Position numbers and translations under genes: made by a program. Below the pieces are notes generated by a model that saw only the letters and a list, made by a program, of their open reading frames with translations, searched no databases and was not told the origin of the DNA. Shown one piece after another: positions 22,775-34,424 of a stretch of DNA of 64,000 nucleotides. This stretch comes from Pseudeuparius sepicola (Eukaryota; Arthropoda; Insecta; Coleoptera; Anthribidae): the NCBI GenBank assembly GCA_963920635.1, contig OY987298.1:37293787-37357786 (forward strand), given 5' to 3'. The first letter of the stretch is position 1, and each line of letters opens with the position of its first letter.

Positions 22775-23545
22775 GGGTGCCCACCAACCTGGAAAACCTG
22801 GAAAAGTCAGGGAATTCAAATAAGGGCCCTGGAAGTCAGGGAATTTGGCCAAAATAGACCAAAAACCTGGAAAAGTCAAGGTATTTGAAAATAATAAACT
22901 CGCTGGGTGGAAAGCGCCGCTGCGGCAAGCCGCGCGCTTCAGCTTTTTCAACCAATAAAAAATATATACTGGACCCTACAGTAAAATTGCCCCATACTGC
23001 GTCTGTTAAAAACGTATCAAATGATCAAATGGTGTAGGCGGTGTATTAATGCCCAGCAAAATTGCATTTTTCTCTATGGTGGCTAGTGTATTGGAGCCTT
23101 TCTTAAAGAAATTCCAAACCAGCTCTCCATTGGCTCCTTTTTTATATCGAGAAATAAATGAACTTTTAGTAACGTTATTGGAAAAAATATTATAAACTGA
23201 AAAGATCCCTAAGACTTTCAGGGAAAAGTCAAAAATAAATTTTAAAGATAATTATCTTTAAAATTACGAAGAAAATAAATATAATTTCTTTTGCAATGAT
23301 TTTATTTTTTTTTATCCTGAAGTCACGTTATAACTTGTAAACTTGCAATACACGGCTGGTATGAAATGAGATATCTATGTATATTAGATCTGGAAATATT
23401 AAGCGTTATGTTACGGGTTACGCTACGATGATGAAGTACCCTTTGGGTTCGGTTTTTCACTTCAGCTAGGTGAATGATCATTAATCTGTTTTCTTCCAAG
23501 ACAACGGGTCAGGGAAATTTGAAATTTTGGTCATGGAACACCTGG
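22775..23545. repeat. CCTGGAAAAGTCAGGGAAT dispersed minirepeat region
   Basis: The phrase CCTGGAAAAGTCAGGGAA or close variants occurs at about 22798, 22866 and 23541, with GGAAGTCAGGGAATTTGG at 22831. Similar phrases recur in many animal repeat families. No coding potential. Confidence 0.45.
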
Positions 23546-23626
23546 AAAAGTCAGGGAAATCCGAAGAAAAATTCAAGAAAAAATTTAACGCTGCACTGTA
23601 CGAAATTAAAGTGGGTAGCAGTTTTG

Positions 23627-23656
23627 GATGGAGCATTAAATGCTCCATCCAAAACA
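23627..23656. repeat. Small perfect palindrome
   Basis: TTTTGGATGGAGCATT is followed directly by its complement AATGCTCCATCCAAAA, giving a 30-bp palindrome with essentially no loop. Function unknown. Confidence 0.6.
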
Positions 23657-24199
23657 AATTTTGTTTCCGGTCAAAAAGTGCCTCTTGACTTCTTTTTGTA
23701 ACTATCGCCGTTACGTGGGAAATTAGGGGAAAAATGTCAGGTATTTAAAAAAGGGTGGGGAAAAGATCGCAAGATCTTGTTCTCAATTAGAAACAAAATT
23801 TTTGAGATTTCAAGACAACACAACTAATTTTAACTCGAAATAAGGTCAAAAAAGTTTTGGGAAAAGGCGATTTTTTTAGAAAATTTTTACACCCTGTATA
23901 GATTTTAAGAGAAAAGCTCGGATATTAATTTTATTTTAAGTTTTTCTGCCTTCCTGGGAAATATTCTGTATTATAGCCGGTATTATGGCTTAGTTTAACA
24001 AAAACTGGACATGTACAATGTCTCTCATTTTATTTTATAAATGGGACATGATTTCATATTACATAATAATATATTTATCTTGATATTTATATTACAAAAT
24101 ATTTTCCAAAGAAAATATTTGTTAAGCATGATAAAAGAGAAAGCGTTTTTTGTAATTAGCAATATTCTGCCAAGCTTTATTTTGCCGCTCCAAATAATA

Positions 24200-24219
24200 C
24201 CTAACCTAACCTAACCTAC
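24200..24219. repeat. Short telomere-like CCTAA run
   Basis: Three and a half tandem CCTAA units, the insect telomere repeat (TTAGG) in reverse. So short an internal run is common in insect genomes and does not imply a telomere. Confidence 0.5.
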
Positions 24220-25191
24220 CCTTATCTACTAATTGCCTTAAATATAAAATCTTACCATTGCTAATATCTGTCTGGTGCTAATAAACAAACATCAACGTAA
24301 CGTCACAGAATTCATGTATTTAATCTATAAAAATTCAAAATTCCGCTATTTGTCCTAATAATACGCCAATTTTTAAGCTAAAACAAAGCTACCAACGCAG
24401 GGACGGGCGGCATACTAAACCTCCTAATTTCAAAAATTTGCTTTTAAAAATAGCTCTTTTACCAGTGTTGTATGAAGTATAAATTAATTTCAGAAAAATT
24501 TATCTAAATAAAGATGTAAGATAATTGACGCTATCTGCTACAAACACACAACCGGCCGGCAAAAGCCCTAAAAATTGGTCAAAATATGCAGGGAAGATAA
24601 AAAACATGAAAAATAGGTTAATACAAAAAAGCATAAATCTTAATTCGTAGTACCAGAGTGTACAAAACTACTTAACAATATAAGTAATATTTTTCGTAAT
24701 AATTACCTCCATACCTACCAGTTTAAAAGATAATCTAAAAAACATCAAATAAACGCACAAAATTTGACAGAAAAATTGCATTTTGTTGTGTTTTTCGGAG
24801 TGTTTTAATAATTTACCCACAATATGCTAATTGTTTCCTGAAAGAGAAATCTTTTACGTCGATTTTTAGCCTAATAGCGTTATTATTTTGCAAAAATTAA
24901 TATTAGTGGATAGATCCCACGGCGGGCGCCTTAAAGCCGCTAGTTAGGTACCTATACGCCATTGAATATAAGAAATACGCCCCCTATAGGCTCAATGCTA
25001 AACTAGTCTATGGCTATGGGCCATGCCAACATAATGAACAAGAACAAAGAACAACACAGTGTAGACCCAAGGATAGCACCGTTGACATGGTGACGATGGC
25101 CCATATATTAGTTCACATAGTCCCGTCGCGCGTCGGGGCGTTGGCATCTTAAATTCAGTCGCGTATCGAATTCCTAACGGTTTTCGCTATA

Positions 25192-25450
25192 CAGGGCGTC
25201 AAAGTTCAATTTTTTTAAAGTCTTCTTTTATTTTTGTTAAAGGAATACAGTTAAGGCAAACATATTTGTTACAGTTTAGACACTCACTAAATACTTTAAA
25301 TTAAAAATAATTAAGCCCATCTACTTCCACCAGTGCCGGAAAAACGGGGGTCAGAAATTATATTTTTTAATAACAAAATGGTAGGCCACTAGAAAAGTAG
25401 GTAATCTTTTTTGGATTCACAAAATTTTCCAATAAATTTTGTATACCCTG
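25192..25450. mobile_element. Small TA-flanked element, first of an adjacent pair
   Basis: Begins CAGGGCGTCAAAG after TA (25190-25191) and ends GTATACCCTG before TA (25451-25452). The internal phrase CAAACATATTTGTTACAGTTT also occurs in the next element. Terminal symmetry is weak. Confidence 0.5.
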
Positions 25451-25454
25451 TATA

Positions 25455-25934
25455 CAGGGTGGTCCAACTTTTATGGACAAAAACTTTTAGGAATCTATAG
25501 AAATCGTCCCAATAAGTAGATTTTTCTTATATAAATATAATAATTTTATTTTATTTTTCCTAATAAAAGACAGCTAAAGCAAACATATTTGGTACAGTTT
25601 AGAAATACAAAATGCTATAAATTAAAATTAAAATAAAATAATGGTACGCTACTGCACTAGTAATATTTTTTGCCTTCACTAAATTTCCCAATGAATTTAA
25701 AGACCAAAAACTATTCTTGACTTTTTTCGAAAATGTACCGCTTTTTTGAAAAAATCATTTCTGTAAGTTTCAATTTTTTTAGCAGAAGAAAATCAAAGTA
25801 GGTTGAAGTTTTGCAAGTTTACAAGTTTTTAATTAGGAACAACTTTCATTAATAACATTTGGTCGTAAAATCTACTTATTTTGCCATTTTCTATAGATTC
25901 TGAAAGTTTTGCCCATAAAGGTTGGATCACCCTG
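25455..25934. mobile_element. TA-flanked fold-back element (CAGGGTGGTCC), second of an adjacent pair
   Basis: 480 bp with TA at 25453-25454 and 25935-25936. The ends match over CAGGGTGGTCCAAC(T/C)TTTATGG-like sequence, then AAATCTACTTATT and TCTATAGA blocks, in inverted order. The middle carries a second copy of the CAAACATATTTG-containing module. Confidence 0.7.
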
Positions 25935-27288
25935 TATAGTACCTTAGTGAACTAGCACTAATTTACATTTAAAAGTGTAAATTATTATACTACATAGTAC
26001 AGTAGTTATACCTACCTCATACTGGTACTTATTTTGATGATTTTCAGATGAGATCATGGGCCATAGATTCTAGCCTAAATTACCTAGTCTTAAAAACAAA
26101 ATTTTATAATAATCAGTTTAATAATGGAAATAATAACGAACTTAGTAAGTACAACAAATATGTATTGCTAAAAAACGAAAGAAGCTGATTTTCTTGTGTA
26201 ACTGGATAATTTATTTTGATAAGGTTGAGCACTACAAGTGGTATCAGGTGTTGCGTTTGAATTAGGTGTGGGGTGCCAATTGACGATTTGATTTTCGAAT
26301 TTCCATTGGGCCTTGGGCCCTTCCCATTAAATGTTTTCTCTCGATTTATTGCGCTTATTTAATGTAGAATGCTTCCAAAGTACCAAAAAGCCTCCCAGTT
26401 GTTTCCTTTTTCCTTAACTAGGCCAAAACTAGGCTGACGCCAGCAAGAACCCATACCAGAATTATGATTTCCCACTAAATGATTTTATAGGTTTATTTCT
26501 TTCTTAATGGTAATAATGAATAAAAAATCACTAATTTAATTTTTTTTTTAACAATGATATTAGAAGATATCATTGTAATCATCTAAATTCATCCATCTAT
26601 TCTAGGCATAAATTTGGAACTGACCCTTTCAAGATGTTGCCAGATCTTGTGCGGATTTTTATTTAACGGTTTTGCGTAGGTACACGTTTTTATATATTTT
26701 TTAGACAAACCGAGCGTCAAAAAAATATAAAAAAAACGAGTATTTTACCCAAGGAAACATGAGCTAATCAGGCCAAAAATGTGGTACCTATTGGTTATGT
26801 GTTATCCTCCGTAAACTGCAAATTAGGGTCCAAATTGTGAATAAGTAATCTGGCCCGTCTGGGCCATAGCCAATGAATAAAGAACCTCAGGAAGGAGTCA
26901 AAGCTCTATGGATATTATATAAAATACATGAGATGGAAATCATCCCGTGTAGGGACCAAGTTTTGACACAATATTTTAATATCTGACATGGTGATAGGTG
27001 CCAGTATGTGATGTTTCGATACTTTTATTCTTAGCTGTGCGGCTTGTGGCTCTTTCCTGGCTTGCAAAGCTAAATTTTTGAGGATTATGATCCATCGGTA
27101 AGTAATTTTGTAAATTAAATTAACTTTTGAGGCCATGCACCAAAGTGGCATAGGCGATTGTGTAGGAAGGTACTTCTTCATAATTGGGAATTTAAAATTA
27201 GAATTGCTTTAGGTATTATCAAGGATTCCTAAACTTAAAGACATAGATAAACGTAGTGCCTTATAATTTTTGGCCTGTACCTATTGTA
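25935..27288. other. Intergenic, nothing recognised
   Basis: AT-rich with no gene. TCAGGAAGGAG near 26887 and similar CTTCCTGGGG near 35110 suggest that sequence flanking the large nested element is itself repeated. Confidence 0.35.
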
Positions 27289-27763
27289 CAGGGTGTCCTA
27301 TTTTCGGTGTTTTTGGGTGTTTTTCTCAAAAATCTCGGTTATTATTAAAGCTAGAGGGTTGCGGTTTTCACGTCACTGTACTACTTTTTTTAGAGGAATT
27401 TGGTGGACCAATCAGATTTTAGATTAGTTTTATAGTTTCCGCGCATTGGCGCAGGACTGGAAATTTTCGATTTTTTGGAAACCTCTCTCCTGGCTACAAC
27501 TTATATATATATCGACAAATATAATCAACTATTTTTATAGATTTTTTGGCGTAGAATCGAATGGAATAATTAGTTTTTTGGTAGCGTTGTTTTTGAGATA
27601 TGAACCAAAGTTATATTTTTTAAATGGAAACGATAGTTGGCTTTGATACCATTACAAAGAAGATTTTTTAAGCTTTCTAAAAATATATAATTTAGTATAC
27701 TTATTTTTAAAAATAAAAAAGTTATAGCGGCTTTTTGATATTAGTAAGAATTATTTAGTGGTA

Positions 27764-28430
27764 TAGTATTTGTAAAGTCACTTGGAACAGCATAAAAACC
27801 TGTGAATTTTATACGGGTGATTTCGGCTGATAAGTCTGGTATTTTTACCAGTAGCAGAGCGTGGTAAAAGCTATAAAATAGATCGCGCCTCGTATATCAC
27901 TGTGTTCCAAGTGAGTTCATTTATATTTTACCAGGATAGCTCGAGAACAAGCTCTTCCGGCAATAAAAACACTTTTTTAACCATATTAAACCGCACCTGG
28001 TATTATAAGAAAGGGAGATGAAGGAGACAGAGACGATAGATATTGTAGTGAAAACAATTGACTGCATGCTCGCCTAATATAATATATCACCAAAACTTGC
28101 ATGGGCTACACTGTTCGACGGCCGGCCACTTGTACAGCGAAATGCGGTTGATAGGCGTGCGATAATTTCACAGATTTTAGGATATACTTGCGTAAATAGT
28201 TGTAATCGATATGGCTTTTTAGAGACCTTTTGACAATATTATATGGTGCATTAACCTTTACGTTGTGTTTGACGACAACCTTAAAAAACCCTTAAAAGTG
28301 AAATATTATGTTGCTTTTAGAATCCTATGTATATCTTTAAAAAACTGCGTGACGCTCATGTCCTATATTGAGTTTTTTTTTATGCAGTTAGAGTTTTTTT
28401 ATGCTGTTTCAAGTGACTTTAAAAATACTA
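27764..28430. mobile_element. MITE with TAGTATTTGTAAAG termini, TA target
   Basis: 667 bp inserted in the left arm of the outer element. The right arm (about 34480-34490) keeps the empty site GTGGTACC with a single TA, so the TA duplication (27762-27763, 28431-28432) is directly shown. Inverted ends match for about 35 bp through TCACTTGGAACAGCAT-like sequence. Another end of the same family is at about 47382-47414. Confidence 0.78.
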
Positions 28431-28614
28431 TACCTACTGCATAGAGAGCCATGGAAGTTAGAGTTGTAAAACAAACAAATGAAAAATCTGTCAAACCTGC
28501 AGTTCAACACTATTTAATTTTTATTAAACTTTATTAAAAACTTTAAGGAATAATAGGTACTTACCTATTTCATTTAATATTCTAAATAATAATTTTGTCA
28601 TAAATACTGTTCAA

Positions 28615-28792
28615 ATTGCTGGCCATAAACATATTGTGCATCTTTGGGAAAGACCAGCTATAGCATTATGTAGATATATTGGTCTTTGGCTTAGTTGTTC
28701 TAGAGCTTCTCTGGTGTCTTATAATAGCTCGTCATATGTTTGGTGTTGTCGTTTAAAAATATAATTTTTCAAATAGCCCCACAAAAAATAAT
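28615..28792 (-). pseudogene. IS630/Tc1-mariner transposase C-terminal relic
   Basis: The minus-strand frame reads FLWGYLKNYIFKRQHQTYDE, then LL*DTREALEQLSQRP. FLWGYLK..., followed by a helix of this type, is the segment just after the last catalytic Asp in mariner-like transposases. One stop interrupts it, and the upstream part is cut off by the element starting at 28796. It probably belonged to the outer 27289-34958 element. Confidence 0.65.
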
Positions 28793-28795
28793 ATA

Positions 28796-29775
28796 CAGGG
28801 TGGTTCACTTTTATGTGGTAGGACTTTAACATTAGATAGAAAAAGATAATCTAAAATGAAAATTTTATATCAACATATATCGGGGAAACTTTAGTTTCCG
28901 AGATACAGGGCGTTGAAGTGTTGGAAAAAATATGAAGTATTTTTTACACTGTCCGAACCAGTGGAGATATTTAAACCAAATTTGATGTGTAGTACCACCT
29001 TTTTGACTACGATATTTAGTGATAATATGAAGGTCCTGAAATAACCAGTGGTGGAGTTATGGGTTTTCACTATCACTAAATTTAAAAAGTAATTAGTACG
29101 GACCTGTCTCACATCAACGTAATTTTTTTTTCGTAAAGTTCTTTCAATTCTCTACAAAAAGTGTATCTTGACATTTTTTTGTATCTGCCACGGTTGTGTA
29201 GTAAATAAATTATTTCGTTTCCATCTCAGCCTTTTTTGCCTAAAAATGTGTTTTCTAAGATTATTGATAAATATCGCAAATAACAGAAATTAATTATGGA
29301 ACACTTATCGGATTCAGCTATTTTATTTTTAATTTTATGGAAACAATTTTAAAAATAAACTGGCACTTGGTTTGAGGTACATTACTTTATTATCATTTTA
29401 ACATTTTTATCAAATCTAGTATTATTTCTTAATAATTTTTATAATTCTAAATTTGTACAACATTCAACAATTGTTCAAAATGTGATCCATTCTGTTGCAC
29501 ACATAATTCACTTCGACGCCTAACGGATTGAACAGCATCGATAAAATTGCCATTTCTCAATTCATCGCACGCATTTCTGATACGATCAATAAGTTGTTCC
29601 CTTGCTTCTACAGGAGTCGCATAGACTTGTTCTTTTAAAAATCCCCATACGAAGAAGTCCAGAGGTGTTATGTCCGGAGAACGTGGTGGCCAAGCGACCG
29701 GTCCCCCTCGTCCGATCGACCTATTTGGAAAGTTATTATTTAACCAGTTCCTCACATTTCGGTGAAAATGTGCAG
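28796..29775 (-). mobile_element. Truncated copy of the CAGGGTGGTTCAC transposon
   Basis: Nearly identical to 30418-31398: the 661-bp terminal arm plus about 320 bp of transposase 3' end, starting CAGGGTGGTTCAC after TA (28794-28795). It breaks off at 29775 and joins the inverted LTR-like block; GGA is shared by both partners at the junction. It contains the transposase C-terminus LNNNFPNRSIGRGGP through SPDITPLDFFVWGFLKEQVY. Confidence 0.85.
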
Positions 29776-29857
29776 GAACGGCTTCCAGCCACCCGGACCG
29801 TCTGAACTCGCGGATCTCCCGTAAGCAGTTCACCCCTCCTTCCTTGTTCTCTGCCAA
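29447..29857 (-). pseudogene. Chimeric ORF: 27 foreign residues fused to a transposase C-terminus
   Basis: A 136-codon frame starting at 29857. The first 27 codons (MAENKEGGVNCLREIREFRR and on) come from the inverted LTR-like block. From about 29776 it continues in frame as the transposase segment PAHFHRNVRNWLNNN to the natural stop. It includes the last catalytic Asp (SPD) but lacks the first two acidic positions, so it cannot be an active transposase. Probably a chance product of rearrangement. Confidence 0.6.
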
Positions 29858-30417
29858 TACTGTCCATGTCCATAATAGTCCATTCCGGGTTCCCTATTCT
29901 GTGGTTCGGGGGAGAATTCCCCTTTACCGCGCTCACGCGTCGGTGCGAGCGGCACCAATACCAGAGAACATTCTCTGCCAATACTCTTGGACGGCACGAC
30001 TCCCACCCAGACGCCATAATAACACCTGGGCGGTTCCCCTCCGCCAGGACACACGCGCACTAGACACAAACTTGTTTCTAAAATATAAACTAAGACGTTT
30101 AAAAACACTTTAAACACTTAAAACTTCTCAAAACCCAAGCTGCCGCTTTCAGTTATGTGACAAATGACATGTAACGTCGGGCTAAGATGGTCACGTGATT
30201 TTTGTGCGCCAGGGCCTGTCTTTATAGTAGGCCTTGATGCGCAATGACATACCGTGGGTAAGTCTATCGTGGGCTAACACAATAATTAATTAGTGCTTAT
30301 TCAAAACCTGCACGAGCAAAACTATTAACACTGTGGTAATTACTGATAAATCAATGCCTAATTACAAGTTTGAACATTATGAAAGGCTTGATATGATAGG
30401 GATATTTATATATTATA
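29776..30417 (-). repeat. Left arm copy of the LTR-like block X
   Basis: Reverse-complement match of 32892-33533, 642 bp, near-identical by eye. On the minus strand it has CCTACTATAAAGACAGGCCC, a TATA-type promoter sequence, followed by a GC-rich leader. It is truncated where it meets 28796-29775. Confidence 0.7.
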
Positions 30418-32891
30418 CAGGGTGGTTCACTTTTATGTGGTAGGATTTTAACATTAGATAGAAAAAGATAATCTAAAATGAAAATTTTATATCAACATAT
30501 ATCGGGGAAAGCTTAGTTTCCGAGATACAGGGCGTTGAAGTGTTGGAAAAAATACGAAGTATTTTTTACACTGTCCGAACCAGTGGAGATATTTAAACCA
30601 AATTTGATGTGTAGTACCACCTTTTTGACTACGATATTTAGTGATAATATGAAGGTCCTGAAATAACCAGTGGTGGAGTTATGGGTTTTCACTATCACTA
30701 AATTTAAAAAGTAATTAGTACGGACCTGTCTCACTTCAACGAAAATTTTTTTTCGTAAAGTTCTTTCAATTCTCTACAAAAAGTGTATCTTGACATTTTT
30801 TTGTATCTGCCACGGTTGTGTAGTAAATAAATTATTTCGTTTCCATCTCAGCCTTTTTTGCCTAAAAATGTGTTTTCTAAGATTATTGATAAATATCGCA
30901 AATAACAGAAATTAATTATGGAACACTTATCGGATTCAGCTATTTTATTTTTAATTTTATGGAAACAATTTTAAAAATAAACTGGCACTTGGTTTGAGGT
31001 ACATTACTTTATTATCATTTTAACATTTTTATCAAATCTAGTATTATTTCTTAATAATTTTTATAATTCTAAATTTGTACAACATTCAACAATTGTTCAA
31101 AATGTGATCCATTCTGTTGCACACATAATTCACTTCGACGCCTAACGGATTGAACAGCATCGATAAAATTGCCATTTCTCAATTCATCGCACGCATTTCT
31201 GATACGATCAATAAGTTGTTCCCTTGCTTCTACAGGAGTCGCATAGACTTGTTCTTTTAAAAATCCCCATACGAAGAAGTCCAGAGGTGTTATGTCCGGA
31301 GAACGTGGTGGCCAAGCGACCGGTCCCCCTCGTCCGATCGACCTATTTGGAAAGTTATTATTTAACCAGTTCCTCACATTTCGGTGAAAATGTGCAGGAC
31401 AGCCGTCAAGTTGGAACCAAGCCAACAATCTTAAGTTTAAAGGAATGTCTTCCCACATATTATTATGCTCAGCTACTAAAAACTCCAAAAATTTGTCACC
31501 ATTCACTTGCTGTGGCAAAAAAAGGGTCCAAACAGATGATGGTTGTACAGTCCAATCCAAACATTGACACTAAATTCGACCTGAAAATTTCTTGGCCGGA
31601 TTGCATGTGAGCTTTCTTCCATAAAATGTTATTTAAAAATTGTCTATTTCCTTCAATTGACTCCAAAATCCATCGGCAAAACACTAATCTTCTTTCTGCA
31701 TCGCCGGGCCTTAAACCTTGTACGGGTTGTAGATGATACGCATGCCTGTGATCTCTTTTTAAAGCTCGCAAAATTGCAGACTTTGAAACACGTAGGGCCA
31801 CTGACACTCTTCTGCTACTTGTTGTAGGATTCCTATCGAATTCACGAAGAATCTCATTGTTGCGTCTGACTTGTTGGATATTGTTTTCATTTCCTCGTTC
31901 CTATTTGGAAATCGCCTCCGGTATTCTCTGGCTGCTTCCGCAGAGTTCCCATTTGCAACTCCATAGCAGAAATGGATGTCAGCCTGCTCTTCATTTGTAA
32001 ATTGGAACGGCATTTTAATTATTAACAAAGACAAACTGCGGCGCTGCTACGTTCATCTACTGGATGACAGATTATTGTATTATTAACTGTCACCAGTACG
32101 GCGATGCAGAAAGGACATTAGTATTTTGCCGATGGATTTTGTAGTCAAAGGAAATAAGACAATTTTTAAATAACATTTTATGGGCGGAAGAATCATGTTT
32201 TACTCGTCGTGTGGTATAATTTAGAATTCTACAAATTTAGAATTATAAAAATTATTAAGAAATAATACTAGATTTGATAAAAATGTTAAAATGATAATAA
32301 AGTAATGTACCTCAAACCAAGTGCCAGTTTATTTTTAAAATTGTTTCCATAAAATTAAAAATAAAATAGCTGAATCCGATAAGTGTTCCATAATTAATAT
32401 CTGTTATTTGCGATATTTATCAATAATCTTAGAAAACACATTTTTAGGCAAAAAAGGCTGAGATGGAAACGAAATAATTTATTTACTACACAACCGTGGC
32501 AGATACAAAAAAATGTCAAGATACACTTTTTGTAGAGAATTGAAAGAACTTTACGAAAAAAAATTTACGTTGATGTGAGACAGGTCCGTACTAATTACTT
32601 TTTAAATTTAGTGATAGTGAAAACCCATAACTCCACCACTGGTTATTTCAGGACCTTCATATTATCACTAAATATCGTAGTCAAAAAGGTGGTACTACAC
32701 ATCAAATTTGGTTTAAATATCTCCACTGGTTCGGACAGTGTAAAAAATACTTCATATTTTTTCCAACACTTCAACGCCCTGTATCTCGGAAACTAAGCTT
32801 TCCCCGATATATGTTGATATAAAATTTTCATTTTAGATTATCTTTTTCTATCTAATGTTAAAATCCTACCACATAAAAGTGAACCACCCTG
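30418..32891 (-). mobile_element. IS630/Tc1-mariner-superfamily transposon with 661-bp inverted repeats
   Basis: 2474 bp, ends CAGGGTGGTTCACTTTTATG and complement, TA on both sides (30416-30417, 32892-32893). The inverted arms are 30418-31078 and 32231-32891 and are almost identical. The 1.15-kb spacer encodes a frameshifted transposase on the minus strand. Further copies or arms of the same family are at 7741-8342 and 28796-29775. Confidence 0.88.
31069..32013 (-). pseudogene. DDE transposase with DUF4817-type HTH domain, frameshifted
   Basis: Reads on the minus strand from ATG at 32013. Frame 1 gives FTNEEQADIHFCYGVANGNS and EAAREYRRRFPNRN, the helix-turn-helix domain (DUF4817 type) common in insect mariner-like proteins. 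A second frame gives VSVALRVSKSAILRALKRD, RPGDAERRLVFCRWILE and the region around FGLDC. A third gives LAWFQLDGCPAHFHRNVRNW to SPDITPLDFFVWGFLKEQVY and the stop. At least two frameshifts make it inactive. By my count 36 residues separate the second (LDG) and third (SPD) catalytic Asp, unlike classical DD34D mariners. Intact length would be about 310 residues. Confidence 0.85.
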
Positions 32892-33700
32892 TATAATATA
32901 TAAATATCCCTATCATATCAAGCCTTTCATAATGTTCAAACTTGTAATTAGGCATTGATTTATCAGTAATTACCACAGTGTTAATAGTTTTGCTCGTGCA
33001 GGTTTTGAATAAGCACTAATTAATTATTGTGTTAGCCCACGATAGACTTACCCACGGTATGTCATTGCGCATCAAGGCCTACTATAAAGACAGGCCCTGG
33101 CGCACAAAAATCACGTGACCATCTTAGCCCGACGTTACATGTCATTTGTCACATAACTGAAAGCGGCAGCTTGGGTTTTGAGAAGTTTTAAGTGTTTAAA
33201 GTGTTTTTAAACGTCTTAGTTTATATTTTAGAAACAAGTTTGTGTCTAGTGCGCGTGTGTCCTGGCGGAGGGGAACCGCCCAGGTGTTATTATGGCGTCT
33301 GGGTGGGAGTCGTGCCGTCCAAGAGTATTGGCAGAGAATGTTCTCTGGTATTGGTGCCGCTCGCACCGACGCGTGAGCGCGGTAAAGGGGAATTCTCCCC
33401 CGAACCACAGAATAGGGAACCCGGAATGGACTATTATGGACATGGACAGTATTGGCAGAGAACAAGGAAGGAGGGGTGAACTGCTTACGGGAGATCCGCG
33501 AGTTCAGACGGTCCGGGTGGCTGGAAGCCGTTCCCGTTGACCACGTTCGGGTTAGTGTATTTATTGTATTCACCATTCACCTTGTGCGAAATAAATCAGT
33601 GTTGTAACGTACTCGAGGATTTTCGTTGTCGACCCTGATACGGTTTCTATTTGGTCTTTCACGCTGCCGATCAACTGAGACCTCGTCAATATTTACAGTA
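32892..33700 (+). repeat. LTR-like block X, right copy
   Basis: Contains ACTATAAAGACAGG (a TATA-like box near 33080), a GC-rich transcribed-looking leader, AAATAAATCAGTGTTGTAACG (poly(A)-like, near 33590), and then TTTGGTCTTTCACGCTGCCG at about 33640. That order resembles an LTR followed by a primer-site region of BEL/Pao-type retrotransposons. A degenerate inverted relative of its first part lies at 33920-34415, so a DNA-element origin is also possible. The 642 bp from 32892 are mirrored at 29776-30417. Confidence 0.45.
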
Positions 33701-34424
33701 TACCTACTGAGGTTAGTTTTCATTCTTATTTCGTAAAAAATAACCTAAATACCAAATATTGGGTCTGTTTATATCAGGGACCCTTTAAAATGTCCCTGGT
33801 TTATATTATATTTATACATATATTACAAAAGCCAGGAAGAAATTGTCGCCATAACAAACATTTGTTTTGCCTCGGGATGAAAATTTCCGTCAAAAATGCC
33901 TTTTATTATATACGACTAAGTTGGTCACGTGACTACGCGGTTATGCGTTAGCGCCGTGGCCTGTCTTTATCGTTGGCGCATCTTGTGACGTCAGTTGCGA
34001 ATCAGAATTTAAATTGCTCCATATGTTTTACACAGCAATAGATACTTTTTTATGGGTTTTTGCTTATTTCTTTTAAATAAATGTTGTTAAAAATATGTAG
34101 AACTTATTACTAGATAAATGAATGAATATTCTGTTGATAAAAACACATTTAATTTTATACGCTGACTGCACATACGCTGACTGCACATCCCGGCATTTTT
34201 GGCCTATTTCAAAGCACTGTCGAGCTGGACTGACGATAAGTCAGTTGTTTACACTTTTTTCTTGACACATTAAACTGTAAGCTATAAAAAATCGTAAAAC
34301 ACAACCGCAGCCGCTGCATTATTTAGAATTCGTGATTCGCAACTAACGTAGATGAGCAGAGTTGCCTTGTTTCCTTGTTACCGTGGGTAAGTGTATCCTG
34401 TGTTGGCCTGAACTTAGCTTTGAC
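33701..34424. other. Interior of the outer nested element, no gene
   Basis: Holds a hairpin pair, CAGTTGCGAATCAGAATTT near 33990 against AAATTCGTGATTCGCAACTAACG-like sequence near 34325. A short tandem duplication of ACGCTGACTGCACAT lies at about 34159-34189. No transposase part was found here. Confidence 0.4.

Noticed and set aside
24200..24219. Telomeric repeat
   Set aside because: Only about three and a half CCTAA units; such short runs are scattered in insect genomes.
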